DNA of 64,000 nucleotides, taken from positions 938,313 to 1,002,312 of the forward strand of contig CAVYRO010000003.1 of assembly GCA_963771005.1 (NCBI GenBank), read 5' to 3'. Shown here in pieces: positions 27,715 through 36,436 of this stretch. The notes under the pieces were generated by a model. The model was not told the origin of the DNA, made no database searches, and saw only the letters and a program-made list of their open reading frames with translations. This stretch comes from DASQZK01 sp963771005. GTDB taxonomy: Bacteria > Bacteroidota > Bacteroidia > Bacteroidales > GCA-2748055. Every line of letters begins with the position of its first letter. Position 1 is the first letter of the stretch. Position numbers and translations under genes: made by a program.

Positions 27715-27785
27715 GTTTCAGATGGTTTGAAGTGGTTTGAAATGGTTTGAGATGGTTTGAAATGGTTTCAGATTGTTTCAGGATC
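27715..27785. repeat. Composite intergenic repeat, family A, copy 4 (short)
   Basis: Seven tandem imperfect decamers of the GGTTTGAAAT/GGTTTGAGAT type, the reverse complement of the AAACCATTTC decamers in the other copies. It sits in the region between the hybrid kinase gene and the permease gene (27568-27950), which otherwise shows nothing recognisable. Confidence 0.7.
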
Positions 27786-27950
27786 CTCATCCCTTTTCAG
27801 GTTTTAAATCAGCAAAATCATGAATATTTTTTTGTAAGACTCATTTCATTGCGGTAATTATTTATATACATCACTGGCTTCTGAATTCTTCTTGTTTGGT
27901 TTGCCATTCTTCATTACCTTCGTTGGTTCTGATAAATACCGACACGATCC

Positions 27951-28589
27951 ATGTGGCAGATTTTTACCGGCAGTCTTTTATTGAGCGCGATACACGCGAC
28001 AATCCCCAATCACTGGATCCCGCTCATTGCGGTGGGACGAGCGGAACACTGGAGCCGTGGGGAAACACTCTTCGCCACCTTCATCACGGGTTTCGCTCAT
28101 ACGCTTAGCACGGTGATCATCGGGATCATTGTAGGACTCGCCGGATATAAGCTTTCAGGAAGTTACGGCCTGATCACGCATATCATTGCACCTCTGGTAC
28201 TAATCACGATGGGGATCATCTACCTGATGACCGATTTTCTGCAGTCACGGCATCATCACCACCATTCGCATTTCCATCTGAAAGAGGATGAGGCAGGCAA
28301 AAAACCGAAATGGGCACTGCTGCTATCGCTGGGAGTGGCCATGTTCTTTTCTCCATGTGCCGAGATAGAGGCTTACTACTTCCAGGCGGGAACGCAGGGA
28401 TGGTTTGGAATAATTATGGTTTCGGCTGTTTATACGGTTACTACCGTTCTGTTCATGATGATCCTGGTTTCGCTGGGGATGCGTGGAATGGAAAAGCTGA
28501 GGTCGCATTATCTCGAACACCATTCCCGGCAGATCACGGGAATAGTGCTGGTGGTACTTGGGATACTGGCGCATTTCGTAAAATTCTGA
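27951..28589 (+). CDS. Putative metal permease with His-rich loop
   Basis: 212 residues, six predicted membrane helices. The first has LLLSAIHATIPNHWIPLIAVGRA, the second GFAHTLSTVIIGIIVGLAGY. A cytoplasmic or periplasmic loop carries RHHHHHSHFHLKED, a cluster typical of nickel/cobalt (NicO/HupE-like) or zinc handling proteins. A later helix contains MFFSPCAEIEAYYF, resembling the Cys-containing helix of DsbD/CcdA-like and TauE-type membrane proteins. Assignment to metal transport is an inference from the His cluster and fold. Stand-alone gene flanked by repeats. Confidence 0.7.
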   Translation: MWQIFTGSLLLSAIHATIPNHWIPLIAVGRAEHWSRGETLFATFITGFAHTLSTVIIGIIVGLAGYKLSGSYGLITHIIAPLVLITMGIIYLMTDFLQSRHHHHHSHFHLKEDEAGKKPKWALLLSLGVAMFFSPCAEIEAYYFQAGTQGWFGIIMVSAVYTVTTVLFMMILVSLGMRGMEKLRSHYLEHHSRQITGIVLVVLGILAHFVKF

Positions 28590-28603
28590 GGAGGAGGAAT
28601 GTG

Positions 28604-28925
28604 GAAGAATTTGTTGATTTGTTGATTTGTTGATTTGTTGAATGGAATTGAAACCACCTGAAACCACCTCTCTTAATCTGTGATAATCTGTGCAATCTGT
28701 GGTAAAACTCCCCCTGAAGAATTTGTTGATTTGTTGATTTGTTGAGTGGAATTGAAACCACCTGAAACCACCTCTCTTAATCTGTGATAATCTGTGCAAT
28801 CTGTGGTAAAACTCCCCCTGAAGAATTTGTTGATTTGTTGATTTGTTGAATGGAATTGAAACCACCTGAAACCACCTCTCTTAATCTGTGATAATCCGTG
28901 CAATCTGTGGTAAAACTCCCCCCTG
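28604..28925. repeat. Three tandem copies of the family A module (about 104-112 bp each)
   Basis: Copies start at 28604, 28716 and 28820. Each reads GAAGAATTTGTTGATTTG, then TGGAATTGAAACCACCTG, then CTCTTAATCTGTGATAATC, ending TGTGGTAAAACTCCCCC. The copies differ mainly in the number of GATTTGTT units. Located immediately before the 3' end of the convergent glycosidase-like gene. Confidence 0.9.
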
Positions 28926-28930
28926 AAACC

Positions 28931-30595
28931 CTATTTCAATATCATTACCTTACCTGCAGAACCATGCCGTATCTCCAGTATCCCGCCCCCCTCGAGCTCA
29001 TACCAGGACCATCCTTCACGACGGTTACCGGATTCCTTCAGCGTAGTTTTGCCGAGCAGGATGCGTTCCGGTTTAGTGGTCAGACGGAATAGCTCTGTCG
29101 AAGCTTTATCGTAAACGCTATAGTTTATCTCCGGAATTTCGTAAGAGATGGACCGGATAATGGATGACGTCTTCAGAAGATGGTCCTCTTCCACGGGCGC
29201 AAGTTGCGGTGCGGCAGCCATGGCCCGGAGGTAATGCCGCACATAATCGCCATAGCCATCGGTAAGCCAGACGGCGTTAGTAGGATAGAAGTTCTTGCCG
29301 TCATAATCAACCATATAGGTGGCCCAGTTGAGTTGTCTTATGGCATTTCGCAGGAAGGTGGTATCCCCCGTTTTTTGCCAGTACATGAGTTCTACCGAAG
29401 CTTCACGCGATGAATGACTGTTTCCTGGCTGGCGGTAGGCCGTCTGTTCGTCGGTGGGGATAACACCGTATTGTAAATAGGATTTGTTTTCAAGTTTGCC
29501 GTGCACCCATTGCAGGATGCCCTTAACGATGAGATCACTGCCCGGAACGAGGTCCGGGTGCTCCAACAGGTACATGGCGAATGTCACGGCATTGATCTGC
29601 GTATCCGACCAGCCGGGAATATCCTCGAAAAACGGTCCCCACCTGTTGTTTTTCACCGGGTACTTTATCATCCAATCCAGTGCAAGCCTGAACGCTTTGC
29701 GGTACAAGGCGGTGTTTCCTTCCTTCATTTGCGTAAGTTCCGCAAAGAGTTCCAGGGTGCCGCTCCAGTTGGTGGTGTAGGATGACCTGGCGAGGACGGG
29801 AGCGATGGAATCTTTTATATCTTCAGACATGCCCTCGTGCCATTCTGCCTGGTTTACCAGTACGCCGGTCTCCCCGGTATTCGCATTGACCTTAAAAGGC
29901 CAGGGTGAATGCTCATAATCGCCGGGCTGTACGTTTTCAGCCATGGTGTTTGCGATTTTCACAGCTGCATCGAGGTACTTCCTATCCCCGGTCTTTTTAA
30001 ACAGCTTCACAAGTTCGATCCCGAATGATCCACCCTTATCGGGCTGCAGGTAACCTTTTCCAAGGATCATATCACCGTCATATTCGCCTGAATGAATATT
30101 CGTATTATACGGATAAGGAATATATGGCCAGGCATCTGCCGGCTCCGAAAGGGAATGATCCAGGTAGTAGCTTGCAATGAAACGCATATTTTCGATCACC
30201 GAAGTATCACCGGTATAATCGTACAACAGGTTCCAGGAACTGAGTGCCATCTGGAGCTGATCGCCGCCGAGGCCGCGCCGGTCGTGTCCGGGGCTCCATA
30301 CCTGATGATTCATGTAATAGGGAAGGCTGTTCACATCGCTCTCTATGTTTTTCCAGAAATTCCATACCCTCATGATCGCATCATCATAGGATGCGCCCAA
30401 ATGTGCCGAATACCATGGCAGGATCTTTCCCTCCTCATCGAGTCGCACAGGATGGTAAATGATGGTATCGGAAATTACCGTATCCTTTTCTGCGTGGACG
30501 AAGTCCCTGTCCAGGAGACGAAGTTCCACGGGATGTGATTGACAACTGCCAATCAGGCAAAGAATTGCAGGGAAGATGAGAGATGATCTCTTCAT
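28931..30595 (-). CDS. Secreted lipoprotein, (alpha/alpha)6-barrel glycosidase-like
   Basis: 554 residues. The lipobox is LCLIGSC with Cys near residue 18. The body is rich in Trp, Tyr and paired helices typical of six-hairpin toroids: IMRVWNFWKNIESDV, HDRRGLGGDQLQMALSSWNLLYDYTGD, GGSFGIELVKLFKKTGDRKYLDAAVKIANTMAENV and LALDWMIKYPVKNNRWGPFFEDIPGWSDTQINAVTFAMYLL. This arrangement fits glycoside hydrolase or polysaccharide-processing families, but I cannot name the family or catalytic residues. Stand-alone, with dyad-containing DNA about 165-250 bases upstream of its start. Confidence 0.75.
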   Translation of the reverse strand: MKRSSLIFPAILCLIGSCQSHPVELRLLDRDFVHAEKDTVISDTIIYHPVRLDEEGKILPWYSAHLGASYDDAIMRVWNFWKNIESDVNSLPYYMNHQVWSPGHDRRGLGGDQLQMALSSWNLLYDYTGDTSVIENMRFIASYYLDHSLSEPADAWPYIPYPYNTNIHSGEYDGDMILGKGYLQPDKGGSFGIELVKLFKKTGDRKYLDAAVKIANTMAENVQPGDYEHSPWPFKVNANTGETGVLVNQAEWHEGMSEDIKDSIAPVLARSSYTTNWSGTLELFAELTQMKEGNTALYRKAFRLALDWMIKYPVKNNRWGPFFEDIPGWSDTQINAVTFAMYLLEHPDLVPGSDLIVKGILQWVHGKLENKSYLQYGVIPTDEQTAYRQPGNSHSSREASVELMYWQKTGDTTFLRNAIRQLNWATYMVDYDGKNFYPTNAVWLTDGYGDYVRHYLRAMAAAPQLAPVEEDHLLKTSSIIRSISYEIPEINYSVYDKASTELFRLTTKPERILLGKTTLKESGNRREGWSWYELEGGGILEIRHGSAGKVMILK

Positions 30596-30760
30596 AACAG
30601 GTCAGATTTCAGTCCATACATTTGGATAGAGGACCTGTGAATATAACATTATATGCCCGGATCTTTCACATTGGTTCATTATCCATTATAAATTTTACAA
30701 ATCGCTTATCCCCAACAAGCAATTTAGCATAAGGATTAAATTTACCATACCGGTTATTTT

Positions 30761-30845
30761 ATGTACTGTAATACAATTTTTTTTCAAATTTTTTGTATCT
30801 CAATACATAATTTTTTGAATTTTTATGTAATGTAATACAATTTTT
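30761..30845. promoter_or_regulatory. Three spaced TGTA-TACA dyads upstream of the glycosidase-like gene
   Basis: TGTAATACAATTTT occurs at 30767 and again at 30831, inside longer direct repeats (30761-30781 and 30825-30845) 64 bases apart. A related TGTATCTCAATACA sits between them at 30794-30807. Each is a dyad and each is followed by a T-run. They resemble operator sites. The location is upstream of the minus-strand gene starting at 30595. Confidence 0.4.
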
Positions 30846-30897
30846 AAGGCTTTCCGGGAAGGATTTGCAATTGGTTCAAGTGTATGTTAACAAATAC

Positions 30898-31122
30898 GCC
30901 ATAACCTCATAACCTCATAACCTCATAACCTCATAACTTCATAACTTCCCAACCTCATAACCTCATAACCTCCCAACCTCATAACTTCATAACCTCATAA
31001 CCTCATAACTTCATAACTTCCCAACCTCATAACCTCATAACCTCATAACTTCATAACTTCATAACCTCATAACTTCATAACCTCATAACTTCATAACTTT
31101 CCAACCTCATAACTTCCTAACC
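30898..31122. repeat. Degenerate 8-bp satellite (CATAACCT)n
   Basis: About 28 tandem units of CATAACCT and variants CATAACTT, CCCAACCT. It ends at the stop codon of the HNH gene. No reading frame of interest crosses it. Confidence 0.92.
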
Positions 31123-31718
31123 TATACCGGCTGGTAATTATTTGCCGCGAACCGTGCCAGTTCCTCATCAAGAGCCTGGACCCTAGCCATGGCTTCCAGG
31201 ATCTGTTCCCTGGTGAGAATGCCGTCTGATGCCACGGCAGCCATGGTCAGCCATATCGGGAAGGAGATGGTATGTATGCCGGTATATTTCAGCCTGTGAT
31301 GTGTACGGCAGAATACCACGAGGTTCCGGATATCGTCAGGGGTTTTGAGGTACCTGTTTTTCGTAGCGGTATCCTTTAGTGCAGCCTGCAGCTTTTCGGG
31401 CTGATCGGCCTGGAAAATATAATCTTCATCATAAAATTCGATCGCATTGAGGATATCGGTGACTTTTTTCCTGTCCATTGCGTTCCAGAGGGACCATTCG
31501 AAGACATGGTGGACTTCGAGGTCGTCCCGGGCTGAACATACCCAGCAGGGAAGACCGCATTCATCCCTGATGAATTTCTTGTTTTTCTTGAAAAGGGACG
31601 ATTCCCTTCTTTTGTCATGCTCCGGTAACCAGTACCTTTCTTCGAAGGTGCCTTTTTTGAAATGTGTGACTATGCTTGCCATGGATGTAAGTGTTAATAG
31701 GTTAATACTATGTGCCAT
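31122..31718 (-). CDS. HNH-type endonuclease-like protein
   Basis: 198 residues if translation starts at 31718; the Met at residue 13 (MASIVTHFKKG, 31682) may be the real start. A zinc-type HNH core is visible: CWVCSARDDLEVHHVFEWSL with CxxC and HH, then about 60 residues later NLVVFCRTHHRLKY. The spacing agrees with the DNA-binding beta-beta-alpha-metal fold. The stop codon lies at the edge of an 8-bp satellite. It sits upstream of, and divergent from, two DUF488 genes. Confidence 0.75.
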   Translation of the reverse strand: MAHSINLLTLTSMASIVTHFKKGTFEERYWLPEHDKRRESSLFKKNKKFIRDECGLPCWVCSARDDLEVHHVFEWSLWNAMDRKKVTDILNAIEFYDEDYIFQADQPEKLQAALKDTATKNRYLKTPDDIRNLVVFCRTHHRLKYTGIHTISFPIWLTMAAVASDGILTREQILEAMARVQALDEELARFAANNYQPV

Positions 31719-32024
31719 GGGGGGTATCTTACCCTCCCTGTCGCGAAATTAGGGCCATGGGAAGGCGAAGTCAATAAATTAACGGGTTAATTTGAAATTC
31801 GACTTCAAATCCCGGCACAGGGTAACGAACAGGATCCGCAGATTTATGATCTTTAATCCCGGTCTGACCGGCGACTCATTTCCGGCAGAATGCCCATGAT
31901 CCGCGGTTTCCGGCAACGGCAGAAAAAAAAACAAAAAATATCTGGTTTTCATACGCTGATTTTTAGCGAAAAAAGAGATTAAGGAGTAAAAAGGATCCAT
32001 CCGGAATTTTTGTATTTTTAACCT

Positions 32025-32576
32025 ATGGCAGAATCGACAATATACAGTACGGGACATGGGAACAAGGAATTCGGCGATTTTCTGGAGGAACTCAGGTCAT
32101 TTGACATTACCTGGCTCATGGACATCAGGTCGAAGCCGTATTCGAAGTGGAATCCGGCTTTCAATAAGAAGGAGTTGGAAGAGTCCCTGGCGTCTCATGG
32201 CATAAAGTATATTTATGCCGGCGAAGTACTTGGCGGAATGCCTGAAGATCGTGCATTCTACGATAATGAGGGCAAGGTTTTATACGACCTGTTATCCCGG
32301 AGCGGACCTTTTAAAGAAGGTCTGCGGAGGATCCTTAATGCAGCAGTTAAAGAGCTCCGGCTGGCAGTGATGTGCAGTGAAGCAAAACCCCACGAATGTC
32401 ACCGCAGCAAACTGATCGGACAGGAGCTCCTTAAGTTGGGCGTTTCAATGAATCATATTGTGGGTTATGGCCGGATCAAATCGCAGGAGACAGTGATGAA
32501 TGAACTGACCAAAGGTAATGGGACCATTGACTTGTTTGGTAAGAAGACGGATTTCACTTCTAGGAAAAGTCATTAA
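32025..32576 (+). CDS. DUF488-domain protein, copy 1
   Basis: 183 residues. N-terminal YSTGHGNKEFGDFLEEL, WLMDIRSKPYSKWNPAFNK and the C-terminal LAVMCSEAKPHECHRSKLIGQEL define the DUF488 family, with the conserved Cys-x-Glu and CHR motif. Family members are uncharacterised; their context is often linked to nucleic-acid-related or defence-like gene groups. A 350-base repeat region separates it from the second DUF488 gene. Confidence 0.9.
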   Translation: MAESTIYSTGHGNKEFGDFLEELRSFDITWLMDIRSKPYSKWNPAFNKKELEESLASHGIKYIYAGEVLGGMPEDRAFYDNEGKVLYDLLSRSGPFKEGLRRILNAAVKELRLAVMCSEAKPHECHRSKLIGQELLKLGVSMNHIVGYGRIKSQETVMNELTKGNGTIDLFGKKTDFTSRKSH

Positions 32577-32579
32577 AGA

Positions 32580-32895
32580 ATTTTTCAGGGGGGGAGTTTT
32601 ACCACAGATTGCACAGATTATCACAGATTAAGAAAGATGGTTTGTTTGAAATGGTTTGAGAGAAGAGGAACGCGGATTTGACGGATTTTGACGGATTCCG
32701 ATGGCTATTGGAACGGGTTTAATTGTTTGAAATTGTTTGAAATTGTTTGAAATTGTTTGAGATGGTTTGAGATGGTTTGAGGGAGTTTCACCACAGATTG
32801 CACAGATTATCACAGATTAGCTCCGTGATTATCCGCACAAATCCGTCAAATCTGTGTTCCTCTTCCTCTTCAACTTCACCAAATCACCATATCTA
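32580..32895. repeat. Composite intergenic repeat, family A, copy 5 (inverted)
   Basis: The modules appear in reverse complement relative to most other copies: CACAGATTGCACAGATTATC, GAGGAACGCGGATTTGACGG, four tandem AATTGTTTGA units, the GGTTTGAGAT unit, CCGTGATTATCCGCACAAAT and CTTCACCAAATCACC. It lies between the two DUF488 genes and contains no gene. Confidence 0.8.
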
Positions 32896-32930
32896 GTTTA
32901 AAATGATGCCGGATCATGCATTAAATTCTT

Positions 32931-33407
32931 ATGGAGTTTTATACGATAGGAGTATTTAACTCAAGCGAGGAGGAATTTTTTAATAAGCTCACCACAAATG
33001 GTATCGGTACCTTCTTCGATATCCGTCAGCGGCGGGGAGTGAGGGGGAAACGGTATAATTTTGTCAACAGCAGGCGGCTGCAGGAGCGCCTGGCGGAAAT
33101 GGGTATTATTTATAATTACCTTCCTGCACTTGCCCCAACGCCCGGTTTGCGGCTGCTTCAAAAAGAGGTGGACCGTCATAACCGGGAACACAACACGGGC
33201 CGGCAAACCCTGAGCCGGTCTTTCAGGAATGCTTACAGGAAGAAAGTCCTGGAGCATTTCGAAGTTGAACCATTCATTCGATCCCTGCAAAACAGCGGTG
33301 CAAGCCGCGTGGTATTCTTCTGTGTGGAAGAGCGGCCGGAGGCCTGCCATAGGTCGCTCGTGGGAGAGAAGCTTGAAAGGAATGGTTTCAACTTAATACA
33401 TCTTTAA
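32931..33407 (+). CDS. DUF488-domain protein, copy 2
   Basis: 158 residues. Motifs parallel the first copy: YTIGVFNSSEEEFFNKL, GTFFDIRQRRGVRGKRYNFVN and VVFFCVEERPEACHRSLVGEKL. The two copies are clearly diverged. The stop is immediately followed, with no gap, by the start of the dual-OB gene at 33408, so these two are translationally coupled. Confidence 0.9.
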   Translation: MEFYTIGVFNSSEEEFFNKLTTNGIGTFFDIRQRRGVRGKRYNFVNSRRLQERLAEMGIIYNYLPALAPTPGLRLLQKEVDRHNREHNTGRQTLSRSFRNAYRKKVLEHFEVEPFIRSLQNSGASRVVFFCVEERPEACHRSLVGEKLERNGFNLIHL

Positions 33408-34094
33408 ATGGAAGTTCTTATTTTATCAAAGACGTTCTACGGACAGCAGTTCCTGTGCGTAGGTGGGATTGTTTCGGAAACCGGGCAATACCTTCGCCTG
33501 CTCAATGCCGAGGGCTGGTACCAGTATCCCGATACGGAATTCGAGATCGGTGCGGTATGGGATATCTCTTTTACCCCTTCGAAAGAAATTCATCCGCCTC
33601 ATACCGAAGACGTCATCGTACTCACAAAGCATTATCTCCGAATTGAAGAGGATATCCCTGGCATTCTGTATTCTGCAGGGGTACCGGTTTGGAAAGGCGG
33701 CATTTCATCGCTGTTTGACGGGTTACTATCATGGACGATGTCAGGCAGCGGTTATATCACCAGGGAAAACGGAATTCCGCAGCACAGTGTTGGCTTTTGG
33801 ATCCCTGACCGTGCTTTGCTACAAAAATTTATGACCGGGGAGAGGAGGGACGGAGAGATATACAGGTCGGTGAGGTTTGTATATCCCGGAGACGATGGCG
33901 ACCATGATCTGCCGTATAAGGGCTGCGCAATGGCGGTGAGGCAGATCCCCGCAGGGACACTGGTACGTGTATCACTGGCCAAATGGTGGGATACGAACGG
34001 CACTACGGAGGAGCGGTGTGCGTTGCAGTTATCGGGGTGGTATGGATTGCCGGAAGGGGAGGAACCGGAGGATGGCGTGGTGATGCCTTTTTGA
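33408..34094 (+). CDS. Dual OB domain-containing protein (putative nucleic-acid-binding)
   Basis: 228 residues. The N-terminus (VLILSKTFYGQQFLCVGGIVSETGQYLRLLNAEG) and the later DLPYKGCAMAVRQIPAGTLVRVSLAKWW / CALQLSGWYGLP match the bacterial dual-OB-containing domain group, often encoded directly after DUF488 genes. It starts on the base after the upstream stop codon. The partner role is likely DNA or RNA binding, which is inferred from the fold. Confidence 0.75.
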   Translation: MEVLILSKTFYGQQFLCVGGIVSETGQYLRLLNAEGWYQYPDTEFEIGAVWDISFTPSKEIHPPHTEDVIVLTKHYLRIEEDIPGILYSAGVPVWKGGISSLFDGLLSWTMSGSGYITRENGIPQHSVGFWIPDRALLQKFMTGERRDGEIYRSVRFVYPGDDGDHDLPYKGCAMAVRQIPAGTLVRVSLAKWWDTNGTTEERCALQLSGWYGLPEGEEPEDGVVMPF

Positions 34095-34123
34095 GGATTT
34101 GAGAGATGGTGAGTGTCTGAATG

Positions 34124-34573
34124 CTACGGATTAAAAATCTCCCCATTGATCAAAACCGCCTCGTGGTTCACTATCTTCCCGGCAAGTGACTGGATGGAAA
34201 CATTGCTGAGCATCCTGTTTAATTCCTCCCTTACCTGTGCATAATTTTCATGCATAGGGCAGGGATTACCCGGATCACAGGCATCCCATCCGAAACCACA
34301 TTGCGTCGTCTGCCTTTCGCCTTCGGTGATCCGAACGATCTCCTTCAGAGTCAAAGTGCTGGCTGGGGAGGCGAAGAAAAATCCTCCGCCCCGCCCTTTG
34401 GCCGAGTCTAGCATATTATTCCGGGTCAGGTTCTGCAGGATCTTGGCCAGGAACTGCTCAGGGGAGCGGATCGCTCTGGCGATCTCGCGGTATCCCGGCC
34501 TCCTGCCTTCGTTATTCTGAAGCAGGATATAAACCAGGCTTCGGATGGCATACTCGGTCTGTTTGGCAAACAT
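34124..34573 (-). CDS. Rrf2-family transcriptional regulator
   Basis: 149 residues. Winged helix RPGYREIARAIRSPEQFLAKILQNLTRNNMLDSAKGRGGGFFFA (residues 24-69) and three Cys at 92, 99 and 105 (QCGFGWDACDPGNPCPM), the position used by IscR/NsrR/RirA-type regulators to bind an iron-sulfur cluster. It follows the iron-sulfur repair gene by 18 bases, so it probably senses nitrosative or oxidative damage and controls that operon. Confidence 0.92.
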   Translation of the reverse strand: MFAKQTEYAIRSLVYILLQNNEGRRPGYREIARAIRSPEQFLAKILQNLTRNNMLDSAKGRGGGFFFASPASTLTLKEIVRITEGERQTTQCGFGWDACDPGNPCPMHENYAQVREELNRMLSNVSIQSLAGKIVNHEAVLINGEIFNP

Positions 34574-34591
34574 CTTTGATTATTTACAATA

Positions 34592-35317
34592 TCAGGCAAC
34601 CATTTCAGATTCCAGTTCAGCGGCCCTGGGGAAGAGGATGTTGTTCTCCAGGTGAATGTGCCGGTGAAGATCTTTTTCGAAATCTTCAAGATGTTTCAGG
34701 GTAACCCTGTATGTTGTGCAGGCATCTCCGGGAATGGAATAGTTATCCGATAGTTCGGCGATCTTAGCGAAACGCCTGCCTTCGTTCTCATGCTCCGAGA
34801 TCATCATGGCAATCGGGTTGGATACGGAACCGAACGGTGATTTTCCAAGAGGTTGATTATCCCGGTGCGCGGCAGCCAGCTTTATGATATAGGGGAACAA
34901 CATCAGCTCTTCCTTTTGCATGTGCATCGTCAGGTCGCCGGCCGATCCGTAGAACAGGTCGCGTATCTCAAAGAGTTCGGGATGATGGTCGCCATGGACT
35001 TCACAGAGCTTGTCGAGGTTTTGTTTGAGGAAAGGGATGGCATTCCTTACGTAGGAGTGATGCCGTTTAACGATATAATCAACCAGTTCGCCCGGTGCGA
35101 GGCTGTTGATGAAATGCGAATCCGGATCATAGTCGCCGGCCATATCTTCCAGTTGTTCGATCAAGGGTTGGGCTTCGATCCCTGCTTCGGCGCAAGCCTG
35201 GGATAGGGTTTTATTCCCTCCGCAACAGAAATCGATACGGTTTACCTGGAACAGACGTGCTGTTTTGAAGTTCATTTTCACGATTTCGCCAACGGGGGTA
35301 CTTGTTTTTATGTTCAT
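34592..35317 (-). CDS. ric: Iron-sulfur cluster repair di-iron protein (RIC/ScdA/YtfE family)
   Basis: 241 residues from Met at 35317 (MNIKTSTPVGEIV); an upstream Met would add 14 poor residues. The N-terminal ScdA_N domain has FCCGGNKTLSQAC with Cys31-Cys32. The hemerythrin-like part has the His/Glu ligands in KRHHSYVRN, VHGDHHPE, LTMHMQKEELMLFPYI, MISEHENEG and DLHRHIHLENNILFPRA. It repairs iron-sulfur clusters after nitric oxide damage. Upstream on the minus strand is TTTG-N20-TAAAATTTG, close to a promoter consensus. Operon with the Rrf2 regulator. Confidence 0.93.
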   Translation of the reverse strand: MNIKTSTPVGEIVKMNFKTARLFQVNRIDFCCGGNKTLSQACAEAGIEAQPLIEQLEDMAGDYDPDSHFINSLAPGELVDYIVKRHHSYVRNAIPFLKQNLDKLCEVHGDHHPELFEIRDLFYGSAGDLTMHMQKEELMLFPYIIKLAAAHRDNQPLGKSPFGSVSNPIAMMISEHENEGRRFAKIAELSDNYSIPGDACTTYRVTLKHLEDFEKDLHRHIHLENNILFPRAAELESEMVA

Positions 35318-35359
35318 AACCGTTTTTTTTGGATGTTTATGGAGACAAAAATAATTCAA

Positions 35360-35851
35360 ATTTTATAAAAAGACAAGAAGGTCCACAAATCTTTTTGAAA
35401 AATTATGAAAGAATAAATACTTTCATCTTCGGAATCCTTTCATTTCGGGAATTATATAATCAAAATATCTCTTAGCCCTTTTCCGGAAATATTTCCCCAA
35501 TCAGGAATGACGTGAGGAGGGCGGATAATTTAAATTATCAACAAAAACTGCTGAACAACATTCATAATCCGGGTAATGTTTTTGTCTCCTGGGGAATTAA
35601 TATACTGAGGACTCCTACTAAATCTTTTCACAGGGTTTGATTTTGAAGAGATACCCTGTAAATTCCGGATCTGTTATTCCCATAAAGGTTGGCATTCTCT
35701 GCATGAAATCCGGAAATCTGTCAGAATTTCTACCCACACTCATCCTTCACTGCAAATACGAAGGTAATTGGTTATCAGGAATCTGTTTCTGCTTCTCCCT
35801 GTTTCGTTCTGTCCTGGTATAAGCAAGGGATCATTCTTAACGCATCAGGCT
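35360..35851. other. Intergenic region with no recognised gene
   Basis: AT-rich DNA between the RIC gene start and the LytTR gene. It contains the putative ric promoter at its left end and an in-frame but unlikely extension of the LytTR gene at its right end. Nothing else recognised. Confidence 0.5.
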
Positions 35852-36196
35852 ATGGGAAAAAAGAGATTTGCCATAAAAATTCCACGTGGTATTGAATTAT
35901 TGAAGCAGAAAGATATCGTATACTGTTCTGCCAGTGGTCGCTATACGTATATTTATACTCTGAATGGCAGGAAATATATCATTTGCAAGTTAATCAGCGA
36001 ACTGGAAGTCTCTTTAGACCCGGGCCATTTTTTCCGGACCCACCGCTCCTATATCGTTAACCTTAGCCATATTGTCAGGTATGAAAATGGAGATCACAAT
36101 CCGATAATCATGGTAAATGATAAAAAGATCGAACTCGCCAGAAGAAGACGTTCGCTATTCAATAAGAGATTAAAGGAAAGAACGATCAGAATTTAA
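35852..36196 (+). CDS. Stand-alone LytTR DNA-binding protein
   Basis: 114 residues from ATG 35852 (MGKKRFAIKIPRG). A longer frame from 35768 is possible but adds unrelated sequence. The body is one LytTR domain: LLKQKDIVYCSASGRYTYIYTLNGRKYIICKLISELEVSLDPGHFFRTHRSYIVNLSHIVRYENGD. There is no receiver domain. LytTR proteins bind direct repeats in promoters. It precedes, on the same strand, the short peptide and radical SAM genes and might control them, which is an inference from position. Confidence 0.88.
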   Translation: MGKKRFAIKIPRGIELLKQKDIVYCSASGRYTYIYTLNGRKYIICKLISELEVSLDPGHFFRTHRSYIVNLSHIVRYENGDHNPIIMVNDKKIELARRRRSLFNKRLKERTIRI

Positions 36197-36436
36197 CCGC
36201 ACGATTCGTCTCAGGTAGTATTACCACCATTCCTGAATAAACGACCGTTCATTCCATAATTCTACTCCTCTCATAACAATAGTTTACCATAGGTTGATTC
36301 GGCTTTGTGCGTGTCGTAATTTAAGGAGGCTTTAAGTACATCACACTTTAAACAAATCTCTCAAATTTAACGGTTCGCTTGCGAACCCGTCCTGTTCAGG
36401 GTAAGATTCATATTTTATCTTAAAAAATTAACAAAA

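Noticed and set aside
28746..28860. GGAATTGAAACC in family A repeats, similar to the crRNA handle
   Set aside because: The match is only about ten bases, and the rest of the CRISPR repeat is absent; coincidental similarity, not anti-repeats.
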